DNA of 64,000 bases from Kitasatospora sp. NBC_01266. Its GTDB lineage: Bacteria; Actinomycetota; Actinomycetes; Streptomycetales; Streptomycetaceae. Made by a program: the position numbers and the translations under genes. A model generated the notes under the pieces. That model was not told where the DNA came from. It saw only the letters and a list, made by a program, of their open reading frames with translations, and searched no databases. The first letter of the stretch is position 1. Every line of letters starts with the position of its first letter. Of this stretch, positions 1-8,591 are shown one piece after another. The stretch is from positions 4,774,001 to 4,838,000 of the forward strand of contig NZ_CP108458.1 of assembly GCF_036242395.1 (NCBI RefSeq), in the 5' to 3' direction.

Positions 1-275
1 GCGCCCGGCAGGGTGAGCACCAGCGGCCCGCAGCCGCGGCCCAGCGCCCCGCCGCAGGGCAGCAGCGCGTACTGGTCGAGCAGCCAGGGCAGCGCCGCGT
101 AGCTGACCTTGAGCAGGTCCAGCTCGCCGCGCTCGGCCTGGCCGTTGGTCACGTCGATGTCGGCGAAGGTGACCTCGGGGGCCTCGGCGCCCGGGATCAG
201 GCCGTGCGCCCAGGCGTGGAAGACGAAGGTGTCGTTCGGGCAGGGCGAGTACGCGACCCGCAGCGGTTCAGCCAC
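1..275 (-). CDS. mqnD: 1,4-dihydroxy-6-naphthoate synthase MqnD (partial, N-terminus only)
   Basis: The N-terminal 91 residues of MqnD; the rest lies beyond the window. MqnD converts cyclic dehypoxanthinyl futalosine to 1,4-dihydroxy-6-naphthoate in the futalosine route to menaquinone. The GTG start gives VAEPLRVAYSPCPNDTFVFH, and SPCPNDTF is the family's signature substrate-binding loop. The following VTFADIDVTNGQAERGELDL and KVSYAALPWLL also fit. The start overlaps the mqnB stop by 8 bases, so the two are translationally coupled. The neighbouring mqnB supports the pathway assignment. Confidence 0.9.
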   Translation of the reverse strand, partial: MAEPLRVAYSPCPNDTFVFHAWAHGLIPGAEAPEVTFADIDVTNGQAERGELDLLKVSYAALPWLLDQYALLPCGGALGRGCGPLVLTLPG

Positions 276-966
276 CGGTGGCCTCCTCCATCAGTCGGTC
301 GTAGGGGAGCAGGGCGAAGGCGCGCTCCAGTGCAGCCAGCGCCTCGCCGATCCGCCAGGCGGCCCGGTCGCGCGGGCCCACGGCGTTGGAGACGGTGCGC
401 AGCTCCAGGGCCGGCACACCGAAGCGGGCGGCCGCCTCGGCCACCCCGAAGCCCTCCATCGCCTCGGCCACCGCGCCCGGGTGGCGCTCGGTCAGCTCGG
501 CCGCGCGGGCGGCGCTGCCGGTGACGGTGGAGACCGTCAGCACCGGGCCGACCGCCGCCGAGGTGGCCTCGGCCAGCAGCGCGACGGCGCCGGGCGGCGG
601 GGTGTGCACGGTGGTGCCGAAGCCCAGCTCGGCGACGTCCCGGAACCCCTCGGGGGTCTGGGCGCCCAGATCGGCGGCGACGATCGCGTCGGCCGCGACC
701 ACCGCCCCGATCGGCGCGTGCGGGGCGAAGCCGCCGGCGATCCCGGCCGAGAGCACCAGCGGGTGCCGCTCGGCGGCCAGCGCGATGGCGGTGGCGCTCG
801 CGGCGGCGGCCGGGCCGACGCCGGCGGTCAGCACCGTGACTCTCCCGTGCCGCGCGCCGCGCAGCACGGCCTCGGCCTCCGCGGCCACCGCGACGACGAC
901 GAGCAGCCGACCCGCTCCCGGCCGGGGGCGGATCGGCTGCTCGGTGCCGCTGTCGGGCTGGGTCAC
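268..966 (-). CDS. mqnB: futalosine hydrolase MqnB
   Basis: A 232-residue nucleoside-phosphorylase-fold hydrolase that releases hypoxanthine from futalosine in menaquinone synthesis. It shows LLVVVAVAAEAEAVL at the N-terminus, a Gly-rich LTAGVGPAAAASATA loop, the AGIAGGFAP segment and the purine-site AMEGFGVAEAA motif near residue 175. The GTG start at 966 shares four bases (GTGA) with the upstream DUF2771 stop. Upstream codons in the same frame are a shadow of that gene, so a longer start is rejected. It is coupled to mqnD downstream. Confidence 0.9.
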   Translation of the reverse strand: MTQPDSGTEQPIRPRPGAGRLLVVVAVAAEAEAVLRGARHGRVTVLTAGVGPAAAASATAIALAAERHPLVLSAGIAGGFAPHAPIGAVVAADAIVAADLGAQTPEGFRDVAELGFGTTVHTPPPGAVALLAEATSAAVGPVLTVSTVTGSAARAAELTERHPGAVAEAMEGFGVAEAAARFGVPALELRTVSNAVGPRDRAAWRIGEALAALERAFALLPYDRLMEEATGG

Positions 967-1577
967 TGACCCTGCGAGGGGTCCTGACCCTGCGAGGGGT
1001 CCTGGCCCTGGGTGGCGTCCTGCGGCGAGGCCACCGGCGCGGCCGAGTTGACCAGGTCGACGAACCAGACCGCGATGATGCCCGGGCTGGCGGTGTTGGC
1101 CGTCGCCGGGTCGAACTCGATCACGGTCAGCGCGGTGTCGCGGTTGCTGGTGAGCAGGTTGGCGGCCGACTGCACGCCGGAGAAGGTGGTGTCCTTCTGG
1201 AAGTTCGCCACCACGGCGCCGCCCTGGGCACCGCCGCCGTTGGTGAAGGCCCGCCAGCCGTTCTTCGCGCTGTCCGGGTCGATCCCGACGCCGAGCTGGT
1301 CGCTCGACTTCACCGAGAGCTTGACGGGGAAGCTGCCGGCCGGCTGGTTGGAGATCTGGGCGCAGGCCTGGCGCGCCGCGGTGTCCAGCGGCTTGCCGCC
1401 GTTGAAGCAGGCCGGCGTGGGGGCCACCGCGTGCGAGGAGCGGCCGATGGTGACGGTCGCCATGGTCTTCGTCGGCTTGGGCTGGCCCGACGCGTAGGCG
1501 ATGGAGCCGCCGATCGTGCCGGCGCCGATCACGACCACGGCGCCGAGGGCGGCGATGACACGGGAACTGAGGCTCAT
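963..1577 (-). CDS. DUF2771-family exported or membrane-anchored protein
   Basis: A 204-residue protein with one N-terminal hydrophobic segment (about residues 6-30, ending AYASGQP) that could be an uncleaved anchor or a signal peptide. The remainder is polar and probably extracytoplasmic. The family and position (between the MFS gene and mqnB) match the DUF2771 proteins of Streptomyces; function unknown. The C-terminus carries three near-identical copies of QDPSQG, encoded by 18-bp direct repeats around 967-1010. Its stop overlaps the mqnB start, so it sits in the same leftward transcript. Confidence 0.75.
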   Translation of the reverse strand: MSLSSRVIAALGAVVVIGAGTIGGSIAYASGQPKPTKTMATVTIGRSSHAVAPTPACFNGGKPLDTAARQACAQISNQPAGSFPVKLSVKSSDQLGVGIDPDSAKNGWRAFTNGGGAQGGAVVANFQKDTTFSGVQSAANLLTSNRDTALTVIEFDPATANTASPGIIAVWFVDLVNSAAPVASPQDATQGQDPSQGQDPSQGQ

Positions 1578-1605
1578 GGGACGAAAGGCTATCCAACTCT
1601 GACGA

Positions 1606-3156
1606 TCACGCGACGCGGGGGTGCGGTGCGCCGCCGCGTACCCCCAGGCGGACCAGTGCCAGCAGCGTCCAGACCAGCGCCACGCCGAGCAGCGCCGCCG
1701 CCACCGACAGGCCGAGCGTGCCGTTCAGCGGCAGCAGGATGCCCAGCGCGCCGCCGGCCACCCAGGAGAGCTGCATCAGCGTCTCGGAACGGGCGAAGGT
1801 CGAGGTGCGCACCGCCTCCGGGACGTCGCGCTGGATCAGCGAGTCCAGCGCCAGCTTGGCCAGCGAGGCGGCGATCCCGGCGACGGCCGCCACCACCAGC
1901 ACGGTCACGATCCCGTACCAGAGTGCGCTGGCGACGGCGGCGGCCGTGGCCAGCAGCAGCATCGCGGTGATCGTCGCCTCCGCGCCGCGGCTGCGCAGCC
2001 AGGAGCCGAAGACCGAGCCGAGCGCGTTGCCGCCGCCGGCCGCCAGGGCCAGCAGGCCCAGGCCCACGGTGGGGGACACGCCGCCGACCGGGTCGACGCG
2101 CAGCAGGAAGGCCAGGAAGAGGGTGAGGAAACCGCTCAGCCCGCGCAGCGCGGCCACCGCCCGCAGGCCCAGGACCACCGAGGGTCCGACCGTGCGCAGG
2201 CTGGCCTTGGCCCGGGGGGTCTCGGGGGCCGCCGCGGCCGGCCCGCCCGGGTCCTGGTGCGGGCTGGCGTGCAGCACCGCGCGCTGCTCGCCCTTGGCCG
2301 AGTCCACCTGGTGCGGCAGGTGAAAGGCCATCAGGGTGCCGATCACGAAGACCAGGAAGGCGCCGCGCAGCGGCCAGGCGGGCCCGGCCAGGTGCAGCGC
2401 CCCGCCCACCCCGGCCGCCAGGCCGGTGGCCAGCAGACCGGCCAGCGTCACCCGGGAGTTGGCCTTCACCAGGGTCACCCGGGCCGGCTTGAGCCGGGGC
2501 ACCACCACGCTGCGCACCACGCCGTACGCCTTGGAGGCGACCAGGCAGCCGAGCGCCTCGGGATAGAGCGCCAGATTGCCGCCGCTGATCGAGCCCGCCA
2601 TGGTCCAGGCGAGCACCGCGCGGCTGAGCATCGACATCGCCATCGCGGCCCGGCGGCCGTGCGGCAGCCGGTCGAGCAGCGGGCCGATCACCGGGGCGAG
2701 CAGCGCGAACGGGGCCATGGTGACCACCAGGTAGAGCGCCACCCGGCCGCGGGCCTCGCTGGTGGGCACCGAGAAGAAGATGGTGGAGGCGAGCGCGATG
2801 GTGATCAGCATGTCGCCGAAGGAGTTCAGCGCGTGCAGCTCGATCAGCTTGGCCAGGCCCGACTCGCCGGCGCCGTCGGCCGAGGTGGCCTTGCGGATCC
2901 GGCGCCCGGTGCCGTGCACCACCTGCCCGGTGCGCAGCCCGGCCGCGGAGGCGCTGCGGACCAGCAGGCCGCGGCGCGGTTCCAGCTCGGTCGGCGGTTC
3001 CTCGGGCTCTTCGGTGGCGATCTGGCCGGTGGGGCGATCGGGCAGCGGCGACCCGTCCTCCGACTGTGGGCCTGACTCGTCCACAGGGGGGACCGAGAGC
3101 TGCTGTCGCGGCACGGAGACCGGTGAGGCGTGCTGCGACGGAGTTTCGTCCGCCAC
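1606..3156 (-). CDS. MFS transporter
   Basis: A 516-residue major facilitator. A polar N-terminal tail of about 100 residues is followed by about 12 hydrophobic segments. The first loop carries GPLLDRLPHGRRA, the MFS loop 2-3 motif, and a second half-repeat follows a hydrophilic central loop rich in Pro/Ala (about residues 300-335). Substrate cannot be read from sequence. The GTG start at 3156 was chosen because codons upstream in this frame have no family similarity and overlap the divergent promoter region. First gene of the leftward run toward DUF2771-mqnB-mqnD. It is divergent from the DUF3027 gene. Confidence 0.8.
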   Translation of the reverse strand: MADETPSQHASPVSVPRQQLSVPPVDESGPQSEDGSPLPDRPTGQIATEEPEEPPTELEPRRGLLVRSASAAGLRTGQVVHGTGRRIRKATSADGAGESGLAKLIELHALNSFGDMLITIALASTIFFSVPTSEARGRVALYLVVTMAPFALLAPVIGPLLDRLPHGRRAAMAMSMLSRAVLAWTMAGSISGGNLALYPEALGCLVASKAYGVVRSVVVPRLKPARVTLVKANSRVTLAGLLATGLAAGVGGALHLAGPAWPLRGAFLVFVIGTLMAFHLPHQVDSAKGEQRAVLHASPHQDPGGPAAAAPETPRAKASLRTVGPSVVLGLRAVAALRGLSGFLTLFLAFLLRVDPVGGVSPTVGLGLLALAAGGGNALGSVFGSWLRSRGAEATITAMLLLATAAAVASALWYGIVTVLVVAAVAGIAASLAKLALDSLIQRDVPEAVRTSTFARSETLMQLSWVAGGALGILLPLNGTLGLSVAAALLGVALVWTLLALVRLGVRGGAPHPRVA

Positions 3157-3390
3157 ACGAGCAATCCTGCCTGACAATCCCCGCCAGTACGAGGGATTGG
3201 GGCCAGCTCGGCGCGGCCCGACAGGGCTGGTACCCTCAGCGGCCGTCCAACTGGCTGTCGCGCGGAGCTTCCCGACGGGTAGCCTGCACTCTGCGGACCG
3301 CTTCGGCGGAGCGTGCGGCGCACCGGTCGGCCTTGGCCCGGCGGCGGCGCGGCCGGTCCACGCAAGGCTCCTGGTCACGCAGAATAGGGG

Positions 3391-3414
3391 CGGTACCACG
3401 AGCGAGCGGTACCG
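3391..3414. promoter_or_regulatory. inverted repeat in divergent MFS/DUF3027 intergenic region
   Basis: The 382-bp gap 3157-3538 has no convincing gene and must hold the divergent promoters. It contains the inverted repeat CGGTACC (3391-3397) and GGTACCG (3408-3414) with a 10-base spacer. A TAGGCT hexamer at 3502-3507 is a plausible -10 for the DUF3027 gene. Another GGTACC occurs near 3228. Whether these bind a regulator is unknown. Confidence 0.35.
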
Positions 3415-3538
3415 GCGGCTGGTTCGAGCGATGCGACGCCCACGGGTGCGCACCTGGCGGCCGTGACGGTCCCGAACGGCCCGGGCGAGCCACCGGGCGA
3501 TTAGGCTGCAGGTAAGAAGACTGGAGAGAACCGACGCC

Positions 3539-4429
3539 GTGAGTGCTGCGATGCGAAGCCGTACCCCCGACCGGCTCTGTGCCGAAGCCGTCGAACTCGC
3601 CAGGCAGGCAGCGGTCGAGGCGGTCGGCCCTGCCGCCGTCGGCAGCCACCTGGCCGTCCAGGCCGAGGGCGAGCGGGTCGTCACCCATACTTTCGAGTGC
3701 CTGGACGCCGCCTACCGCGGCTGGCGCTGGGCCGTCACCGTGGCCCGCGCGCCGCGCGCCAAGCTGGTGACGCTGGACGAGGTCGTGCTGCTGCCCGGCG
3801 ACGACGCGGTGCTGGCCCCGCAGTGGGTGCCGTGGAGCGAGCGGCTGCGGCCCGGTGACCTCGGGCCCGGCGACCTGCTGCCCACCGACGCCGACGACGT
3901 GCGGCTGGAGCCGGGGTGGACCGGCGAGGACGAGCCCGTGCCGAACTCGGCCGTCTTCGACGGCGAGGAGGAGCTGGAGCTGACCGACCCGCACGTGCAG
4001 CCGGCTCCGGCGCGGGCGCGGATCGGCGCGGTGGCGGACGAGCTGGGCATGGCCCGTGCCCGGGTGCTCTCCCGACTCGGGCTGCACCTGGCCGCCGACC
4101 GCTGGGAGAAGGCGCACGGCCCGCAGACCCCGATGGCGCAGTCCGCCCCCGCCTCCTGCACCAGCTGCGGCTTCCTGATCCCGATCGGCGGCTCGCTGGG
4201 CCAGGCCTTCGGCGTCTGCGGCAACGAGTACGGTCCGGCGGACGGTCAGATCGTCTCGCTCGCCTACGGTTGCGGCGGCCACTCCGAGGCGGCCGTGCTG
4301 CCCGCGCCGCCGGTGCCGGCCGAGCTGATCCTGGACGAGACCGTGGTCGAGCCGATGCAGCTGCACCCCGACCGGGCCGGCGGTTCGGTCGAGCCGGACG
4401 CCCCGGCCGAGGAGCTGGGCCACTCCTGA
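3539..4429 (+). CDS. DUF3027 domain-containing protein
   Basis: A 296-residue protein of the actinobacterial DUF3027 family; function not established. The N-terminal part includes the conserved DAAYRGWRWAVTVARAPRA and WVPWSERLRPGDLGPGDLLP segments. The C-terminal part (about residues 200-245) has a CTSCGF pair followed by further Cys (GVCGNEYGP, YGCGGHSE), suggesting a structural metal site; that is inference. Monocistronic: it is followed by a hairpin at 4442-4472. The GTG start fits the usual family N-terminus. Confidence 0.85.
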   Translation: MSAAMRSRTPDRLCAEAVELARQAAVEAVGPAAVGSHLAVQAEGERVVTHTFECLDAAYRGWRWAVTVARAPRAKLVTLDEVVLLPGDDAVLAPQWVPWSERLRPGDLGPGDLLPTDADDVRLEPGWTGEDEPVPNSAVFDGEEELELTDPHVQPAPARARIGAVADELGMARARVLSRLGLHLAADRWEKAHGPQTPMAQSAPASCTSCGFLIPIGGSLGQAFGVCGNEYGPADGQIVSLAYGCGGHSEAAVLPAPPVPAELILDETVVEPMQLHPDRAGGSVEPDAPAEELGHS

Positions 4430-4441
4430 CGCGCCCCGATC

Positions 4442-4472
4442 GAGCCCCGGACGGCACCGCCGCCCGGGGCTC
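4442..4472 (+). terminator. hairpin terminator after DUF3027
   Basis: GAGCCCCGG (4442-4450) pairs perfectly with CCGGGGCTC (4464-4472) across a 13-base loop, 13 bases after the stop codon. No long T run, as is usual in Streptomyces. Confidence 0.6.
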
Positions 4473-4592
4473 CTTCATGCCCGGCGGCCCCCCAGGTCAC
4501 CCCGGCGGCCCTGGCGGCGAACGAGCCTGCGAAAAAGGGAGAGAATGCCCCCCAAGGATCTCGTGTGACGGTTGGGGAAGGCGGCGGGTCCA

Positions 4593-7500
4593 GTGGAGCC
4601 TCGCATCATCGGCAGTGGCGGCGACGAGCAGGCGGCCGATCACTTCGGCACGGCCGAGTTGCGGCGCAGGGTGCTGGACGCCTGGGCGGCTTCGCCGGCC
4701 CGGTTCCGGGAGGACGCCAACGCGGAGGAGGAGCTGGCGCTCGGCGGTTACCGGGATCGTCTGGTGGTCGAGTTGGCGCAGAACGCGGCGGACGCCGCGG
4801 GCCGCGCCGGTCGCGGCCCGGGTCGGCTGCGGCTGACCCTGCGCGACGGGGTGCTGGCCGCCGCCAACACCGGTGCGCCGCTGGACGCGGCGGCGATCGA
4901 GTCGCTCTCCACCCTGCGCGCCTCCTCCAAGCGGGCCGACGCCACCCCCACCGTGGGCCGGTTCGGGGTCGGCTTCGCCGCCGTGCTCGCGGTGAGCGAC
5001 GAGCCGGCCATCGTCGGCCACGCGGGCGGCGTGCGTTGGTCGCTCGCCGAGTCCCGGCAGCTCACCGACCGGGTGGCGGGCGAACAGCCCGCACTGGCCG
5101 AGGAGTTGCGCCGACGTGACGGTCACGTCCCGGTGCTGCGGCTGCCGCTGCCCGCCGAGGGCGAGCCGCCGACCGGCTACGACACGGTGGTCCTGCTGCC
5201 GCTGCGCGACGGCGCCGCCGAGGACCTGACCCGCCGTCTGCTGAACGGCGTGGACGACGCGCTGCTGCTCACCCTGCCCGGTCTGGCCGAGATCGTCGTG
5301 GAGACCCCGGACGGCGGCTCGCGCACGCTGACCCGCTCGGTGGCCGAGCGCACCGAGCAGGGCCTGGGCCAGGTCACCCTGACCGAGTGCGACGCGCAGG
5401 GCGCCACCAGCCGCTCGCTCTGGCAGACCGTCACCGCCACCGGCGCACTCGCCCCCGAGCTGCTGGCCGACCGTCCGATCGAGGAGCGGGCCCGCCCGTA
5501 CTGGACGGTGACCTGGGCCGTGCCGGTCTCCGCCGCCGGCACCCCGCAGCCGCTTCCGGTGGCGCCCGTGCTGCACGCGCCCACCCCGAGCGAGGAGCCG
5601 CTGGGCGTGCCCGCGCTGCTGATCGCCTCCTACCCGCTGGACTCCACCCGGCGCCACGTCGCGCCCGGCCCGCTCACCGACTTCCTGACCGAGCGGGCCG
5701 CCGAGGCCTACACCGACCTGCTGCGCGCCCGTGGCGCCGACCTCGGTTCGCTCGCGCTGGTCCCCGGGCCGCTGGGCCAGGGCGCGCTGGACAACGCGCT
5801 GCGCACGGTGATCCTCTCCCGGCTGCCCGGCACCGCGTTCCTGCCGCACCCCACCGCCGTCGAGGAGGGCACCCCGGCGCTGCGCCCGCGCGACGCCACG
5901 CTGCTGGAGGGCGCCGACTCCTCGGTGGTCGAGGCGCTGGCCCCGATCTTCCCCGGTCTGCTGCCGGCCGGCCTGGAGCGGCGGGCCGAGCTGCGCGCGC
6001 TGCAGGTGCGGCGGATCCCGCTGGCCGAGGTGGTCGACCAGCTCGGCGGCCTGGACCGGGAGCCGGCCTGGTGGCGCAGCCTGTACGGGGCGCTGGCCGG
6101 CGCCGATCCGGAGGCGCTCGGCGCGCTGCCGGTGCCGCTGGCCACCGGACGCACCGTCACCGGACCGCGCCGGGTGCTGCTGCCCTCCGAGGACGCCGAC
6201 TGGGCGGGCTTCCCCGGTTATCCCGAGGCCCTGGCGGAGGCACTGGACCTGCTGGACCTGCGCCTGGCCCACCCCGAGGCCGCGCACCCGCTGCTGGCCA
6301 AGCTCGGCGCCGCCACCGCCACCCCGGCGGGCATCCTGGCGACCCCCGAGCTGCGCGCGGCCGTGGCCCGCTCGCTGGATCTGGCCGAGGAGGACTTCGA
6401 GGCCGCCGCCGATCTGGCCGACGCGGTGCTCGGCCTGGTCAGGGCGGCCGGCGCGAAGGCCGGCGACCACCCGTGGCTGGCCCGCCTGGCGCTGCCCGAC
6501 GACGAGGGCGAGCCGGCCAGGGCCGGTGAACTCATCCTCCCCGAAAGCCCGTTCGCCGAGCTCGCCCGTCCCGAGGACGCGCCCTTCGTGGACGAGGACC
6601 TGCTGGACCGCTGGGGCCCCGAGGTACTGGGCGCGGTCGGGGTGCTGAGCGACTTCGTGCTGGTCCGCGCCGAGGACGCGGTGCTCGACCCGGACGACCT
6701 GGAGCGCCTGGACCCCACCGCCCCCGCCGACCGCGCGGTCGGCGGCAATCCGACCGGCCTGCTGGACGAGGCGCCGGACGGGCTGGCCGACTGGGCCGAG
6801 GAGGTCCTGGAGGCGCTGCACGCGGACGACGCCGACGCGGTGGGTGTGCCGCCGGTGGCCGCCGAGCTGCTGGTGGTGCGCGATCTGGACCTGGTCGACG
6901 AGGAGGCCTGGCCCGAGGCGCTGGCCCGGCTGGCCCGTCCGCCGTACCGGGACGCGGTGATCACCCCGGTCCGGGTGCTGCTGCCCGACGGCAGCTACAC
7001 CGACCTGCCGCCCTACACCGCCTGGTGGCTGCGCGACCACCCGGTGCTGGACGGCCGCGAGCCGGCCGGGCTGCGCGCGGCCGGCGCCGACTGGCTGCTC
7101 CGCGGCCTCTACGACGAGGCCCGCACCACGCTGGACGAGCAGTTCCTGCACGCCCTCGGGGTGCGCACCACGCTCGCCGCGCTGCTCGCCGAGCAGCACG
7201 GGCCGGACGAGCTGCTCGACCACCTCACCGACGAGGAGAGCGAGGTGACGCACCGCCAGCTGCACGGCATCTACACCGCGCTGGCCGCCGTCGAGGTCGA
7301 ACCCCTGGACGTGGTGCGGGCCCTGCCGCCGCTGGACGAGGCCACCGGGCGCAGGCCGGGGCACACCGTGGTGGTGGACGCCACCGAGGCCGTCGTCGCC
7401 GACGCGCCCGACCTGGTCCAGCTGCTGCACCCGTACCCGCTGATCCCGGTCGCCCCGGCGCTGGCCCCGGCGCTGGCCGAGCGGCTGCACGTCTCGCTGG

Positions 7501-7940
7501 CCAGCGAGATCGCCGGCGGCCGGGTGCTCTCCGAGGGCGTCCTGCACCGGGTGCCGCCGTTCGTCCGCGAGCTGCTGCCCGGCTGCCCGGTCGCCTACGA
7601 GGAGCACGAGGAGCTGCTGGTGGTCGGCCCGGACGGTGAGGAGGCCGGGGTGGACTGGCGCTGGGACACCGCGGCGCCCACTCCCGAGCTGCCCTACGAC
7701 CCGGAGTCGGCCGCCCTGGAGGCCGCGGACGAGGTCGGGGGCAGCGTGCTGGCGGAGCCCGGCGGGGAGTTCGAGGTCCCGCCGGTCCCCGGCCTGCTGC
7801 ACGCGGCCACCCCGGAGGGGCTGGCAGCCGGTCTGGCCTGGTCGGTGGGCCAGTGGCACCGGCGGTTCGAGGTGCTGGCCGCGCTCACCGAGCCGGACCG
7901 GGCCTACGAGCTCTCGGCGGCCCGCGACTTCGAGTCCTGA
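4593..7940 (+). CDS. sacsin-like GHKL ATPase-domain protein
   Basis: A large protein of about 1115 residues. The N-terminal 200 residues carry a GHKL (Hsp90/histidine kinase-type) ATP-binding fold of the sacsin N-terminal kind: N-box VVELAQNAADAAG (E, N and D in register), G1-like GVLAAANTGAPL, and G2 VGRFGVGFAAVL. The remaining 900 residues are Leu/Asp/Glu-rich with no domain I recognise. A chaperone-like role is possible by family analogy, not shown. GTG at 4593 has a GGGAAGG ribosome site about 10 bases upstream; TTG at 4572 would add seven residues. Single-gene unit ending in the hairpin at 7950-7980. Confidence 0.75.
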   Translation: MEPRIIGSGGDEQAADHFGTAELRRRVLDAWAASPARFREDANAEEELALGGYRDRLVVELAQNAADAAGRAGRGPGRLRLTLRDGVLAAANTGAPLDAAAIESLSTLRASSKRADATPTVGRFGVGFAAVLAVSDEPAIVGHAGGVRWSLAESRQLTDRVAGEQPALAEELRRRDGHVPVLRLPLPAEGEPPTGYDTVVLLPLRDGAAEDLTRRLLNGVDDALLLTLPGLAEIVVETPDGGSRTLTRSVAERTEQGLGQVTLTECDAQGATSRSLWQTVTATGALAPELLADRPIEERARPYWTVTWAVPVSAAGTPQPLPVAPVLHAPTPSEEPLGVPALLIASYPLDSTRRHVAPGPLTDFLTERAAEAYTDLLRARGADLGSLALVPGPLGQGALDNALRTVILSRLPGTAFLPHPTAVEEGTPALRPRDATLLEGADSSVVEALAPIFPGLLPAGLERRAELRALQVRRIPLAEVVDQLGGLDREPAWWRSLYGALAGADPEALGALPVPLATGRTVTGPRRVLLPSEDADWAGFPGYPEALAEALDLLDLRLAHPEAAHPLLAKLGAATATPAGILATPELRAAVARSLDLAEEDFEAAADLADAVLGLVRAAGAKAGDHPWLARLALPDDEGEPARAGELILPESPFAELARPEDAPFVDEDLLDRWGPEVLGAVGVLSDFVLVRAEDAVLDPDDLERLDPTAPADRAVGGNPTGLLDEAPDGLADWAEEVLEALHADDADAVGVPPVAAELLVVRDLDLVDEEAWPEALARLARPPYRDAVITPVRVLLPDGSYTDLPPYTAWWLRDHPVLDGREPAGLRAAGADWLLRGLYDEARTTLDEQFLHALGVRTTLAALLAEQHGPDELLDHLTDEESEVTHRQLHGIYTALAAVEVEPLDVVRALPPLDEATGRRPGHTVVVDATEAVVADAPDLVQLLHPYPLIPVAPALAPALAERLHVSLASEIAGGRVLSEGVLHRVPPFVRELLPGCPVAYEEHEELLVVGPDGEEAGVDWRWDTAAPTPELPYDPESAALEAADEVGGSVLAEPGGEFEVPPVPGLLHAATPEGLAAGLAWSVGQWHRRFEVLAALTEPDRAYELSAARDFES

Positions 7941-7949
7941 CGGTCCGCT

Positions 7950-7980
7950 CCCGACGGTCCGTTCCTGGCGGACCGTCGGG
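7950..7980 (+). terminator. strong hairpin terminator
   Basis: CCCGACGGTCCG (7950-7961) and CGGACCGTCGGG (7969-7980) form a perfect 12-bp stem with a 7-base loop, ten bases after the sacsin-like gene. Confidence 0.75.
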
Positions 7981-8007
7981 CCGGCTGGGCTGGCTAGGGT
8001 GGCGAGC

Positions 8008-8574
8008 ATGATCGAGATAGCCGAGCGCAGGTTCCTCTTCCTGCTCGCCAGCGCCCGCCCGGACAGCAACACCGAGCTGCTCGCCCGGCGGGCCGCCGAG
8101 CAGCTGCCCGCCGACGCCGAGCAGCGCTGGCTGCGGCTGGCCGAGCTGCCGCTGCCGCCCTTCGTCGACGCCCGGCACGACGCGGGCGGCGGCTACCCGC
8201 CGCCGCAGGGCCACGCCGCCACCCTGCTGGAGGCCACCCTGTGGGCCACCGACCTGGTGATCGCCTCGCCGCTGTACTGGTACAGCGTCTCCGCCGACAC
8301 CAAGCTCTACCTGGACCACTGGGCGGGCTGGTTGCGGGTGCCGGGCGTGGACTTCAAGGCCCGGATGGCCGGCAAGGCGCTCTGGGGCGTCACCGTGCTG
8401 ACCACCGAGGACCACGCCCCGGCCGATCCGCTGGTCGGCACCCTTCGGCTGTCCGCCGAGTACCTGAAGATGGGCTGGGGCGGGGTGCTGGCGGGCACCG
8501 CCAACAAGCCGGGGCAGATCCTGGAGGACGCCGGGGCGCTGGAGCGGGCGAAGACCTTCTTCGCCGCCGGCTAG
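8008..8574 (+). CDS. flavodoxin-fold NAD(P)H-dependent oxidoreductase
   Basis: A 188-residue single-domain protein of the NADPH-dependent FMN reductase/flavodoxin-like superfamily. The N-terminal LFLLASARPDSNTELLARRA is the phosphate-binding strand-loop-helix (SxRxxSNT type). The central VIASPLYWYSVSADTKLYLDHW segment is the family's FMN-contact motif around residue 90. It probably reduces quinones or other small electrophiles with FMN; the substrate is unknown. ATG at 8008 begins just ahead of the first strand. Convergent with the P-type ATPase gene, only 17 bases away. Confidence 0.8.
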   Translation: MIEIAERRFLFLLASARPDSNTELLARRAAEQLPADAEQRWLRLAELPLPPFVDARHDAGGGYPPPQGHAATLLEATLWATDLVIASPLYWYSVSADTKLYLDHWAGWLRVPGVDFKARMAGKALWGVTVLTTEDHAPADPLVGTLRLSAEYLKMGWGGVLAGTANKPGQILEDAGALERAKTFFAAG

Positions 8575-8589
8575 CGCCGGACCGGCGCC
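8575..8589. terminator. short hairpin between convergent genes
   Basis: GCGCCG and CGGCGC form a short stem around GAC in the 17-base gap between two convergent stops. It could serve both strands; weak evidence. Confidence 0.3.
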
Positions 8590-8591
8590 GG

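Noticed and set aside
4497..8072. Very long minus-strand open frame (1191 codons) opposite the sacsin-like gene
   Set aside because: Gly/Gln/Arg/His-rich composition with no domain: a GC-skew shadow of the plus-strand gene.
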